Source of the DNA: Paracoccus halophilus
GTDB lineage: Bacteria > Pseudomonadota > Alphaproteobacteria > Rhodobacterales > Rhodobacteraceae
NCBI RefSeq assembly: GCF_000763905.1
Contig: NZ_JRKN01000009.1
Coordinates: forward strand, 86,156-150,155
Direction: 5' to 3'
DNA length: 64,000 nucleotides
The notes under the pieces were generated by a model. That model saw nothing but the letters and a program-made list of their open reading frames with translations, was not told where the DNA came from and searched no databases. Position numbers and translations under genes: made by a program. Below, one piece after another: positions 43,431 through 52,250 of the stretch. Position 1 is the first letter of the stretch. Every line of letters begins with the position of its first letter.

Positions 43431-43867
43431 GGCTGCGCGGAATCTTCCGCCCGGTGGTGGTCATGGGCGCACAGGCTGTGGTCGCCCAGCACCTGGATGA
43501 CCCGGCAATCGGCGGCGCTGCCGCTGGGACGATGCGCCAGCATGCGCTGAAATTCTGATTTCAGCGCGGTGAGGCGGGCGATGCGCGCCTCGACCGCGGC
43601 CAGTTGCCGGCGCGCGATGTCGTCGGCCGTGGCGCAGGCGCCCTCGGGGTCGTCGCACAGGCCCAGCAATTCGCGGATCGCCTCGAGCGGGAAACCCAGG
43701 TCGCGGGCATGGCGGATGAAGCCCAGCCGGTCCTGCGCCGCGCGGTCGTAATGGCGCTGGTTGCCGGTGCTGCGGACCGGCGGCGGCATCAGGCCGATCT
43801 GTTCGTAGTAACGGATGGTCGGGACCTTGACCCCGGTCGCGCGGCTGAGTTTTCCGATGGTCAGCAT
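43427..43867 (-). CDS. MerR family heavy-metal regulator (ZntR/CadR-like)
   Basis: A 146-residue MerR protein. The N-terminal winged helix is [20 protein letters not shown], then a dimerisation helix with [10 protein letters not shown], and a C-terminal Cys/His-rich tail ([18 protein letters not shown]) that should bind divalent metal. Cysteine placement fits Zn/Cd/Pb sensors more than Cu or Hg ones. It is divergent from the P-type ATPase and very likely controls it through the dyad at 43884-43898. Confidence 0.9.
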   Translation of the reverse strand: MLTIGKLSRATGVKVPTIRYYEQIGLMPPPVRSTGNQRHYDRAAQDRLGFIRHARDLGFPLEAIRELLGLCDDPEGACATADDIARRQLAAVEARIARLTALKSEFQRMLAHRPSGSAADCRVIQVLGDHSLCAHDHHRAEDSAQP

Positions 43868-43877
43868 GAATACCCCC

Positions 43878-43908
43878 TTGAACCTCTAGTTGCTAGAGCA
43901 CTTAAGTT
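43878..43908 (+). promoter_or_regulatory. MerR-type promoter of the metal ATPase
   Basis: TTGAAC (43878-43883), a 19-base spacer and TAAGTT (43903-43908). The spacer holds a perfect dyad CTCTAG-TTG-CTAGAG (43884-43898). The overlong spacer with a central dyad is the hallmark of MerR-activated promoters. Confidence 0.8.
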
Positions 43909-43953
43909 CCGATTCGCTGAATGCAAGTGCGAGCGAACATGAAGGAGAGTCCC

Positions 43954-46191
43954 ATGCAGGCGACGCGCGAATGGAAGGTGACGGGCATGGATTGCGCATC
44001 CTGCACGACCAAGGTGCAGCGGGCGATCGAGCGCCTGCCCGGTGTCAGCGATGTCCGCATCGCGCTGATGAGCGAGCGGCTGAGCCTGCAGTTGGACGGC
44101 ACCGGGGCCACGGCCGAGGATATCGAGGGCGCGGTGCGCAAGCTGGGCTATGGCATCTCCAGCGCGCCCGGCGCTGCGGCCCGGACGGCGGCGCGGACCG
44201 CGCATGAACATGGCCCGGATTGCGATCACGACCATGGCAGCCACGATCACGACAAGGATCCGGGCCACGGCGCTGCCGGCCATGTGCACAGCCATGACGA
44301 CCCCGCCGATCGCGGCAAAAGCTGGTATCAGACCGGCAAGGGCCGGCTGGTGATCCTGACGGCTGTGCTGCTGGGGCTGGCCTGGGCGGTGGAATTGCTG
44401 ACCTCCAGCAATGTCGGCTATGCCGCCTTTGTCGTGGCCTGTCTGATCGGCGTCGCGCCGATTGCCCGCCGGGCCTGGGCGGCGCTGCGCATGGGCCAGC
44501 CCTTTACCATCGAAAGCCTGATGGCCGTCGCCGCCGTCGGCGCCTTGCTGATCGGTGCCGCCGAAGAGGCCGCGCTGGTGGTCTTTCTGTTCGCCGTGGG
44601 CGAGGTGCTCGAAGGTGTGGCCGCCGGCAAGGCCCGCGACGGCATCCGCGCGCTGGCCAATCTGGTGCCCAAGACCGCGCTGCTCGAGGAAAACGGCCAG
44701 ACGCGCGAGGTTCCGGCCGAAACCCTGCGCATCGGCCAGACCGTTCTGGTCCGGCCCGGCGACCGCATCCCCGCCGATGGCGAGATCATCGAGGGAACCT
44801 CGGGCGTGGATGAAAGCCCGGTCACCGGCGAAAGCATGCCGCAGACGCGTGGCCCCGGCGATGCGGTATTCGCCGGCGCGATCAATACCGAGGCGGCGCT
44901 GAGGGTTCAGGTCACCAAAGAGGCCGCCGACAACACCATTTCCCGCATCATCCGCCTGGTCGAGGAGGCCGAGGAGGCCCGCGCCCCCACCGAACGCTTC
45001 ATCGACCGGTTCAGCCGCTGGTACATGCCCGCCATCGTGGCGCTGGCGCTGCTGGTCATCGTGGTGCCGCCGCTGGCCTTTGGCGCGGAATGGGGCACAT
45101 GGATCTATCGCGGGCTGGCGCTGCTGCTGATCGGCTGCCCCTGCGCGCTGGTGATCTCGGTCCCCGCATCCATCGCCTCGTCGCTCTCGGCGGGCGCGCG
45201 GCGCGGGCTTCTGATGAAGGGCGGCGCGGTGATCGAGGCGGCGGCCGGCCTGAAACATGTGGCCTTTGACAAGACCGGGACCTTGACCCATGGCCGGCCG
45301 GTGGTCACCGATCTGGTCGCTGCCGAGGGGGTGACCGAGGCCGCGCTGGTCGAGGTCGCGGCCGGCGTCGAGACCGGCTCCAGTCATCCACTGGCGCTGG
45401 CCATCCTGAACCGCGCCGAGGCGGACGGGATCCGGCCGCTGCCGGCGCGCGATTCCCGCGCCCTGGCGGGCAAGGGGGTCGAGGCCATGGTGGGCGACAG
45501 CCTCGCCTGGGTCGCGTCGCCCCGCTACGCCAGCGAAAACGGCGGCATGGCCGAGGCGCATCGGGACCGTGCCGCGAGGCTCGAGGCCGAGGGCAAGACC
45601 GTGGTCGTCGTCTATCGCGAAAACCGGCCGCTGGGTCTGATCGCCATGCGCGACGAGCCGCGCGGCGATGCGGTCGAGGCGGTGGCGCAGCTGCGCGCGA
45701 TGGGCCTGTCGCCGGTGATGCTGACCGGCGACAATGCCCGCACGGCCAAGGCGATCGCCGGGGGGCTGGGCATGGAGGTCCGCGCCGAGATGCTGCCCGA
45801 GGACAAGCTGGTCGCGATCCGCGACATGTCGGGGCAGGGCGGCGTGATGATGATCGGCGACGGCATCAACGACGCACCGGCGCTGAAACAGGCGGATGTC
45901 GGCGCCGCCATGGGCTCGGGCACCGATGTCGCGCTGGAGACGGCCGATGCCGCGATCCTGCGCGACCGGGTGGCCGACGTGCCCTCGCTGATCCGGCTGG
46001 CGCGCCAGACCATGGGCAATATCCGCCAGAACGTGACGATCGCGCTTGGCCTCAAGGCGGTGTTTCTGGTGACCTCGGTGCTGGGGATTACCGGGCTGTG
46101 GATCGCGATCCTGGCCGATACCGGCGCCACGGTGCTGGTGACGCTGAACGCGCTGCGGCTGCTGGGCTTCGACCCCGAGCGGCAGGGCTAG
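43954..46191 (+). CDS. zntA: Heavy-metal translocating P1B-type ATPase (Zn/Cd/Pb, ZntA-like)
   Basis: A 745-residue exporter. The N-terminal heavy-metal domain carries GMDCASC, followed by a His-rich stretch (about residues 85-120, DCDHDHGSHDHD). The membrane CPC motif is in GCPCALVISVP, phosphorylation in DKTGT, the HP locus in SSHPLA, and the hinge in GDGIND. These fit P1B-2 (Zn/Cd/Pb). The start at 43954 has AAGGAGA upstream; an in-frame ATG at 43939 is less likely. Expression is probably controlled by the divergent MerR protein. Confidence 0.93.
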   Translation: MQATREWKVTGMDCASCTTKVQRAIERLPGVSDVRIALMSERLSLQLDGTGATAEDIEGAVRKLGYGISSAPGAAARTAARTAHEHGPDCDHDHGSHDHDKDPGHGAAGHVHSHDDPADRGKSWYQTGKGRLVILTAVLLGLAWAVELLTSSNVGYAAFVVACLIGVAPIARRAWAALRMGQPFTIESLMAVAAVGALLIGAAEEAALVVFLFAVGEVLEGVAAGKARDGIRALANLVPKTALLEENGQTREVPAETLRIGQTVLVRPGDRIPADGEIIEGTSGVDESPVTGESMPQTRGPGDAVFAGAINTEAALRVQVTKEAADNTISRIIRLVEEAEEARAPTERFIDRFSRWYMPAIVALALLVIVVPPLAFGAEWGTWIYRGLALLLIGCPCALVISVPASIASSLSAGARRGLLMKGGAVIEAAAGLKHVAFDKTGTLTHGRPVVTDLVAAEGVTEAALVEVAAGVETGSSHPLALAILNRAEADGIRPLPARDSRALAGKGVEAMVGDSLAWVASPRYASENGGMAEAHRDRAARLEAEGKTVVVVYRENRPLGLIAMRDEPRGDAVEAVAQLRAMGLSPVMLTGDNARTAKAIAGGLGMEVRAEMLPEDKLVAIRDMSGQGGVMMIGDGINDAPALKQADVGAAMGSGTDVALETADAAILRDRVADVPSLIRLARQTMGNIRQNVTIALGLKAVFLVTSVLGITGLWIAILADTGATVLVTLNALRLLGFDPERQG

Positions 46192-47633
46192 AGGATCTGC
46201 GCCAGCAGCAGCACCCATAGCGACAGGACGAGCCCCATGACCCCGGCATAGGGCCCGTTCCAGACCAGCCCCGCATGGCGCGGCGGGACCTGTCCCAGCG
46301 ACCCGGCCAACAGCACCGATGCGGTAAAGGGCGAGGTCACGCCGCTGAGCGCCCAGCCTCCGGTGATCGCGCCGACCACCACGGCCGGGCTGACCCCCAT
46401 GGCCTCGGGCGGGGGCAGCAGCGGCACCAGCAGCGATACCGACAGGATCGGGTTCATGCCCAGCTGGCCGGTCAGCGGAATGATCCAGATCAGCGCCACC
46501 AGAATCAGCATCGGCGGCACGGCCGACAGGTCCAGCCCCAGATCGGCCATCAGCGGCACCAGCAGGAACGAGCCGAGACTGCCGATGAAGGCGGCCATGA
46601 ACAGCAACAGGATCTCGCCGCGATAGCCGGGCAGTTCGCGGGTGACAAAGCCGGCAATGCGCGTGCCGGTATAGCGCAGGCTGCCCGCGCCCGAGGGCAG
46701 GCGCTGGATGAAGATCCAGGCGATCGCCACGGCAGGCACCAGCGACATGACCGCGCCGATCACCTCGACCCCGGTCAGCAGGCGCAGGGCGACGACCCCG
46801 GCAATCACCGCCGACAGCAGGATCAGCAGCGGCCGCAGATGGATCAGCCAGCGCCCGGTCTCGGGCGGGCGGGGCGGCGCGGGCTGGCTGAGCCGCGGCT
46901 TGAAGGCGGTGTCCAGCGCCCAGCCGCCGAACATCAGCAGCCCGGCGCTGACCAGGCAGGGCAGCGCCACAAGGCTCCAGTCCGCGCCCGGCACCAGCGA
47001 GGTGCTGATCACCATGGAAAAGCCCAGCGGCGACCATGTCAGGGTCGCGGCAAAGCCGCGCTGGATCGCGACCAGCATGCGCCGGGTGCGGTGGCGGCGG
47101 ATCTCGGGGTCGGGCTCGCGCGCGGCGCTGTCCGTCGCCAGCGAACCCAGAAGCGCGATCGAGCCGTAAAGCAGGATCAGCCCGAACAGATGCCCGCCCA
47201 CGGTCAGCGCGACATAGCGCAGCCCGGGCGGCTGGCGGGCCAGGAAACGGCCGGTCTCAAGGATTTCCTGCGACGACACGGCGGCGCTTCTGATCGCCGA
47301 GAGCGCGGTGAACAGCGCCACGATCAGACTGCCGCTGGCGATGGCCGCCGCCAGCCCGGCCTGCCAGCCGTCATGGCTGAGCATGGCCCAGACGGTCAGC
47401 TCGATGCCGATCAGCACAAAGGCCAGCCGCGAGAAGCGCGCATCCAGGCTGAACACCGCCACCGCCGCCAGCGCGAATATCCCGGCCAGAATGGCGGCGA
47501 TGCGTCCGCCGCCATATTCCGCCCAGATCACGCAGAGCATCACGGCGGCGGGCAGGATCCCGGCAAGGCGGGTGATTTCCGGGATGCGCGTCATGCCGTT
47601 GCGGGGCGGCGAAGGCGGGGTGGATGGCGGCAT
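46188..47633 (-). CDS. Large polytopic membrane protein of unknown function
   Basis: About 481 residues with roughly 11-12 hydrophobic helices and no soluble domain. The motifs NPILSVSLLVPLLP and GGWALSGVTSPFTASVLLAG resemble the paired half-repeats of ion-transporter (ArsB/NhaD-like) superfamily carriers, but I cannot name a substrate. The start is ATG at 47633 (or 47594). It is convergent with the metal ATPase gene, overlapping its stop by 4 bases, so it is not in that operon. Role unknown. Confidence 0.72.
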   Translation of the reverse strand: MPPSTPPSPPRNGMTRIPEITRLAGILPAAVMLCVIWAEYGGGRIAAILAGIFALAAVAVFSLDARFSRLAFVLIGIELTVWAMLSHDGWQAGLAAAIASGSLIVALFTALSAIRSAAVSSQEILETGRFLARQPPGLRYVALTVGGHLFGLILLYGSIALLGSLATDSAAREPDPEIRRHRTRRMLVAIQRGFAATLTWSPLGFSMVISTSLVPGADWSLVALPCLVSAGLLMFGGWALDTAFKPRLSQPAPPRPPETGRWLIHLRPLLILLSAVIAGVVALRLLTGVEVIGAVMSLVPAVAIAWIFIQRLPSGAGSLRYTGTRIAGFVTRELPGYRGEILLLFMAAFIGSLGSFLLVPLMADLGLDLSAVPPMLILVALIWIIPLTGQLGMNPILSVSLLVPLLPPPEAMGVSPAVVVGAITGGWALSGVTSPFTASVLLAGSLGQVPPRHAGLVWNGPYAGVMGLVLSLWVLLLAQIL

Positions 47634-47820
47634 GGCGTAGTCTCGGCTTGGCACCCCGGCGCTGCTTGCCGGAACGGCCCGGAGGATCGTCGCAAGCCCG
47701 CCGCTTGTCAAACCGGATCGTCCCGCCCGCCGGGCGGCGCGTTGCACGGGCCGGAACGGCAACAGCCCCGAATCGCGCCGATAATGGCCGCGCCTTCCGG
47801 ATACAGCAGAGGAAACGGAA

Positions 47821-48273
47821 ATGCCGAACAAAGCCACAGTCAGGGGCGTCCTGATGGATGCCACCCTTGCCCCGGTTTCCGGCGGCAAGGTCATCGCCAC
47901 CCTCAACGGCTCGGACGTGTTCGAGAACGGGGTCCATGTCGTCACCCAGAGGATCGAGGCCACGACCGACCAGAATGGCGAATGGTCGATGGCGCTGATC
48001 GTCAATGGCGAGGGCGACGCCGCCGGCACGACATGGACGGTCGAGGGGTATGACCAATTTGTCTCGAAGGTCTTCGAGGCAAAGCCGCTGTTCATCCCGG
48101 TGGCGCTGGCCGCGACGCTGGGCGATCTGGAAAAGACCAGCGCCCAGAACCTCAGGGCGGCGCGCGACGGCAGCGTCTCGCGGCTGATCATCGTCGGCGA
48201 TTACAGCGAATATGCCGCGCTGCCGCAAAGCCAGCGCCGCGACACCGATCTGGTGCTGGTCAAGGGAGAGTAA
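47821..48273 (+). CDS. Small beta-rich protein, fibre-associated candidate
   Basis: A 150-residue protein without signal peptide. The first 90 residues look like a transthyretin/carboxypeptidase-regulatory-like beta-sandwich (ATTDQNGEWSMALIVNG). The remainder is charged and ends LVLVKGE. The ribosome site is GAGGAAACGG just before the ATG. One base after its stop the next fibre-like gene starts, so the two are a pair. I do not recognise a named family. Similar small proteins accompany phage tail fibres (inference). Confidence 0.6.
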   Translation: MPNKATVRGVLMDATLAPVSGGKVIATLNGSDVFENGVHVVTQRIEATTDQNGEWSMALIVNGEGDAAGTTWTVEGYDQFVSKVFEAKPLFIPVALAATLGDLEKTSAQNLRAARDGSVSRLIIVGDYSEYAALPQSQRRDTDLVLVKGE

Positions 48274-48274
48274 G

Positions 48275-49333
48275 ATGGCGGTCACAATCCAGAACGGCGT
48301 TTCCACCGCCTTGTTCCAAGGCGTCGCGCAGGTCTATCTGGCCGGCCGGGAGGTCGCGCTGCTGAACGCCGATGGCGCTCCGCTGACCGGGGCGCCGGAC
48401 CCGGAGACCGCCCCGGTCGTCACCCTCCAGCCCGCGATCCTGCCCGAAGGCGCCGGCATTGGCGACAGCGTCACGCTGAGCATCGGCGCGGCCGAGGGCA
48501 CGCCCGCGCCCACCGCGCTTTGGGACATCACGCTGAACGGGGAATCGATCCGGGACCGGCTGGATGCCGGTGTCATGACGCTGGCGCTGTCCGAGCCGGG
48601 CGTCTACGAGCTGACCGTCAGCTGGACCAACAGCGCCGGCATCGCCACCGCCGAAACCGCGACGCTGTCGGTCGTGGAACAGCCCGACCCCGATCCGACG
48701 GGCATCGATTACGACTCCCAGGCGCTGGTCTATCTGGATGCCGATACGGCCTTTGACGGAAGCGCGTCGGATGTCACCTCGGTCACCGCGCGCGGCACCG
48801 GCGGCTATGTCTTTGCCAAGGTCGATTCGGGGGCCGCGATTCAGCGGACCCCGGACGGGTTCCTGTTTTCGGATGGCGCCTATCTGCGGACCGCGACCCT
48901 TGACGATGTCCCCTCGACCGACGGCATTTTTGCCGTCGCAGAGGTGACGCTGAACAGCTATGGCTCGAGTGCGGGGCAGATCCTCGAAGGGACGGGCGGC
49001 TATGTGAAGCTGCTCGACATCCGCGGCACGTTCCGGACGATGGGGGTCGACGACAGTTCGGTCAGCCTCGTCCTGGACCCGGTCACCTACGGCGCGCGCG
49101 TGGTCATCGCTGGCTGTATTGACGATGTTCTGGACCGGCTTGGCGGCATCGGTTCCAACGGGATCGCGGCGGAAACCGACATGCCGATGACCGACCCGGC
49201 CGCCATGCGCTTTCTGACCGGGCGTTTCGTCAACGGCACCCTTCACCGGCTGGCCATTGTCGCGCGCGCCGAAGGCCAGCCCTGGCCGGTGACCATGCAG
49301 GCCGTCTACGAGGATTTTCAGGCAAAGGCGTGA
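48275..49333 (+). CDS. Fibre-like protein with Ig-like and lectin-like domains
   Basis: A 352-residue protein. An N-terminal cap (about 1-45), an Ig/PKD-like beta domain (about 47-135, GVYELTVSWTNSAGIATAET), and a C-terminal jelly-roll resembling concanavalin A/LamG domains (about 140-350, SDGAYLRTATLDD ... GRFVNGTLHRLAIVARAEG). No signal peptide, so it is not simply a secreted adhesin. The layout resembles phage receptor-binding proteins. It stands alone, 20 kb from the GTA cluster, and ends at a strong terminator. Confidence 0.62.
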   Translation: MAVTIQNGVSTALFQGVAQVYLAGREVALLNADGAPLTGAPDPETAPVVTLQPAILPEGAGIGDSVTLSIGAAEGTPAPTALWDITLNGESIRDRLDAGVMTLALSEPGVYELTVSWTNSAGIATAETATLSVVEQPDPDPTGIDYDSQALVYLDADTAFDGSASDVTSVTARGTGGYVFAKVDSGAAIQRTPDGFLFSDGAYLRTATLDDVPSTDGIFAVAEVTLNSYGSSAGQILEGTGGYVKLLDIRGTFRTMGVDDSSVSLVLDPVTYGARVVIAGCIDDVLDRLGGIGSNGIAAETDMPMTDPAAMRFLTGRFVNGTLHRLAIVARAEGQPWPVTMQAVYEDFQAKA

Positions 49334-49432
49334 CCGCTCAGGATACGCGCGTCGCTTGCCCGGGACCGTCGCCAGCCCTGGCCGGAGCGGGCATCGCGCG
49401 ACGCGAAAAACCCGTTTGCCGCATCCATTGGC

Positions 49433-49464
49433 GGCCTGCCCCTGCGGCAGGCCTGTATTTTTTT
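49433..49464 (+). terminator. Rho-independent terminator after the fibre-like pair
   Basis: GGCCTGCC (49433-49440), loop CCTGC, GGCAGGCC (49446-49453), then TGTATTTTTTT. This is a perfect 8-bp stem and the clearest canonical terminator in the window. Confidence 0.9.
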
Positions 49465-49496
49465 GCCCGCCCGGCGGGCGGCAGGGCCGCGCGCGC

Positions 49497-50879
49497 CTAA
49501 AGGCGCAGCATGGCGCGGATCAGCATCCGGAACCGGGCGCCATAGGGCGGCGCGAGCAAACCCGCTCCGTTCCATTCCGCCTGCCGGAAAACCGGCATCA
49601 GATGCGACATGCGGTCGAACCCGGCCTGCCCGTGATAGGCGCCCATGCCGCTGTCGCCCACGCCGCCAAAGGGCAGATCGTGCTGGGCGATATGGAGCAG
49701 CGTGTCATTGACCGAAACGCCCCCCGCCGCGACCGTGGCCAGCAGCAGCCGCAGCGTCTCCTCGTCGCGTGAAAACGGATAGAATGCCAGCGGCCGGGGC
49801 CGCGCGAGGATATGATCCGCGGCCTCGCGCAGCTTGCCATAGGGGATGAGGGGCAGAATCGGGCCAAAGATTTCCTGCTCGGCCAGAGGGCCTTGCGGAT
49901 CCGTCACGATCATCGGCGGCATCAGCCGGGCCGATGCGTCGGGGGGCGCCTCGCTCAGCGGATGGAGGACCGCGCCGCCCGCCCGCGCCGCCTCCAGCCA
50001 GTCGGCAAGGCGCGCGAACTGCGCGTCATTGATGATCCGGCAGTAATCGGGATTTGCCGCCAGTTTCGGGTAATGCCTGCCCACCCAGTCCCGCGCCAGC
50101 GCGATGAAGCGATCGCTCTGCCCGCGCGGCAGCAGCACGTAATCGGGCGCGATACAGGTCTGCCCGGCATTCAGCAGCTTGCCGGTCATGATCCGGTCCA
50201 CCGCCTGTTCCAGCGGCGCGTCGGGGGCGATCAGGGCGGGCGATTTGCCGCCCAGTTCCAGCGTGACCGGAGTCAGGTTCCGGCTTGCCGCCTGCATGAC
50301 CTTGCGCCCGATCGCGGTCGAGCCGGTGAACAGCAGATGATCAAAGGGCAGGGCGGTGAATTCCTCGGCCAGTTCCGGCCCGCCGGTCACCACGGAGAGC
50401 AGGTCCGGGCTGAAATGGCGGGCGGCGGCCTCGGCAAAGGTCTCGGCAAAGGCGGGGGCATGCTCGGACAGCTTGATCATCGCCCGGTTGCCCGCCGCGA
50501 AAGCCGCCGTCAGCGGCCCGAAGCTCAGGAAAATCGGGTAGTTCCAGGGCACCACGATCCCCACGACCCCCAGCGGTCGCGGCTGAATATGGGCGCGGGC
50601 GGGCCGGAACCACAGCCCCGTGCCGACGGGGCGGCGCCGCATCCACCCCTTGCCATGGCGCAGCGCGTGGCGGATGCCGTCAAGCGCGGGGAAAACCTCG
50701 GCCAGATCGGTTTCGGCCTGCGGGCGCTGGCCGAAATCGCGGTTCAGCGCCGCGGCAAAGCGGTGCCGGTTGCTTCGCAGCATCCTGGCCAGCAGGCGCA
50801 GACGTTCGGCGCGGGCCGGCCAGTCGGGGATGGCGTCGGCATGGGCGGCGCTCTGCAGGGCGGCGAAATTCTCGTGCAT
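49497..50879 (-). CDS. Aldehyde dehydrogenase (coniferyl aldehyde dehydrogenase type)
   Basis: A 460-residue class 3 ALDH. The NAD-binding VVPWNYPIFLSFGPL, GSTAIGRKVM and ELGGKSP motifs are present. The catalytic Cys lies in LNAGQTCIAPDYVL, and EQEIFGPILP is near the C-terminus. The C-terminal hydrophobic end is typical of CalB-like enzymes. It oxidises aromatic or long-chain aldehydes; the physiological substrate is unclear. The ATG at 50879 fits the family start better than the longer frame. Confidence 0.9.
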   Translation of the reverse strand: MHENFAALQSAAHADAIPDWPARAERLRLLARMLRSNRHRFAAALNRDFGQRPQAETDLAEVFPALDGIRHALRHGKGWMRRRPVGTGLWFRPARAHIQPRPLGVVGIVVPWNYPIFLSFGPLTAAFAAGNRAMIKLSEHAPAFAETFAEAAARHFSPDLLSVVTGGPELAEEFTALPFDHLLFTGSTAIGRKVMQAASRNLTPVTLELGGKSPALIAPDAPLEQAVDRIMTGKLLNAGQTCIAPDYVLLPRGQSDRFIALARDWVGRHYPKLAANPDYCRIINDAQFARLADWLEAARAGGAVLHPLSEAPPDASARLMPPMIVTDPQGPLAEQEIFGPILPLIPYGKLREAADHILARPRPLAFYPFSRDEETLRLLLATVAAGGVSVNDTLLHIAQHDLPFGGVGDSGMGAYHGQAGFDRMSHLMPVFRQAEWNGAGLLAPPYGARFRMLIRAMLRL

Positions 50880-51105
50880 GGGGCCTCGGCGATATCTGAC
50901 CTGCGCTTGGCCGATAGTCGGCCGGTCGCGTGACGGAGGCAAGCCCCGCGCGGCGTCGTCGCCTCTTGCCCCGGGGGCGGGCGGATGATGGCGCAAGGGT
51001 CGGGGTGGCGGCCATTCGTGGGTGGCGCGCTGATATCGGGGAAAATTCCCGCCCAAAAAAGCGCCGGCTCTTGCGGGGCGGAGCTTTCTTTGGCAGGTGC
51101 CGGAT

Positions 51106-52218
51106 ATGGCAAATGTCTCGGATCTCTATGAGGCCGGCGTAAAGGCCGGGCGGCTGAAACCGGATGCCGCGCAGCGCGGCGTCCTGCCCGCGCTGGACCG
51201 TGTCGCGCGCGAACTTGCGGCCGCCCCGCCGGCGGCCGGGCCGCGGAAATCCGGCTGGCTGTCGAAACTGGTCGGCAACGGCAATTCGCCTGCGCCCGCA
51301 CCGGCGGTCAGGGGGCTGTATCTCTGGGGCGGGGTCGGGCGCGGCAAGTCGATGCTGATGGACCTGATCATGGAGGCGGCGCCGGTCGCGCGCAAACGCC
51401 GCGTGCATTTCCACGAATTCATGCAGGAGATCCAGGCCGCGCTGGAGGCGGTGCGCAAGACCGGCCAGCAGGATGCGGTTCGTCCGGTCGCGAGGCAGGT
51501 GGCCGAGCAGGCGCGGCTTCTGTGCTTTGACGAAATGCAGATCACCGATATCGCCGATGCGATGATCGTCGGCCGGCTGTTCCAGATCCTGTTCGAGGAG
51601 GGGGTGACCATCGTCACCACCTCGAACCGGGTGCCCGAGGATCTCTACAAGAACGGGCTGAACCGCCAGCTTTTCCTGCCCTTCATCGCGCTGATCCGCG
51701 AGCGGATGGAGGTGACCGAGCTGACCAGCGCCACCGATCACCGCCAGAACCGCGATGAGGGCGGACAGGTCTGGTTCATCCCCGCCGATGCCGGGGCGCG
51801 GAGCGCGATGGATGCGCTTTGGCAGCGGCTGGCCGATTGCGAGCGGCCGGCGCCGCTGGTCCTTGAGGTCAAGGGGCGCAAGGTCGAACTGCCCGCCCAT
51901 TGCGATCGGGTGGGCCGCGCCAGTTTTTGGGATCTTTGCGCCAAGCCCTTGGGCCCGGCCGATTATCTTGCCCTGGCCGATGCGGTTGATACGCTGTTCA
52001 TCGACGGCATTCCGCGGCTGAGCATGTCGAATTACAACGAGGCCAAGCGTTTCGTGACGCTGATCGACGCCCTTTACGAGGCCCGGGTTCGTCTGATCGC
52101 CAGCGCCGCCGATGAGCCGGAACGGCTCTATGCCGAGGGCGAGGGCGCCTTTGAATTCGAGCGCACGGCCAGCCGCCTGCGCGAGATGCGCGGCGCCGAC
52201 TGGGGCAAGCCGGGCTGA
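51106..52218 (+). CDS. zapE: Cell division protein ZapE (AFG1-like ATPase)
   Basis: A 370-residue AFG1/ZapE ATPase. Walker A is GGVGRGKSMLMD, the family motif RRVHFHEFMQEIQ follows, and Walker B is LLCFDEMQITDIADA. TSNRVPEDLYKNGLNRQLFLP is diagnostic. ZapE associates with the Z ring late in division and under stress. A GTG at 51097 is an alternative start; the ATG at 51106 gives MANVSDLYEAGV. Confidence 0.92.
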   Translation: MANVSDLYEAGVKAGRLKPDAAQRGVLPALDRVARELAAAPPAAGPRKSGWLSKLVGNGNSPAPAPAVRGLYLWGGVGRGKSMLMDLIMEAAPVARKRRVHFHEFMQEIQAALEAVRKTGQQDAVRPVARQVAEQARLLCFDEMQITDIADAMIVGRLFQILFEEGVTIVTTSNRVPEDLYKNGLNRQLFLPFIALIRERMEVTELTSATDHRQNRDEGGQVWFIPADAGARSAMDALWQRLADCERPAPLVLEVKGRKVELPAHCDRVGRASFWDLCAKPLGPADYLALADAVDTLFIDGIPRLSMSNYNEAKRFVTLIDALYEARVRLIASAADEPERLYAEGEGAFEFERTASRLREMRGADWGKPG

Positions 52219-52250
52219 AGCCGGCCCGTCCCGGCGGGACCGCTTGGGCT

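Noticed and set aside
43861..47037. 1058-residue minus-strand open frame under the metal ATPase and membrane protein genes
   Set aside because: Low-complexity shadow of the ATPase gene; no domain, and it contradicts the conserved ATPase frame.
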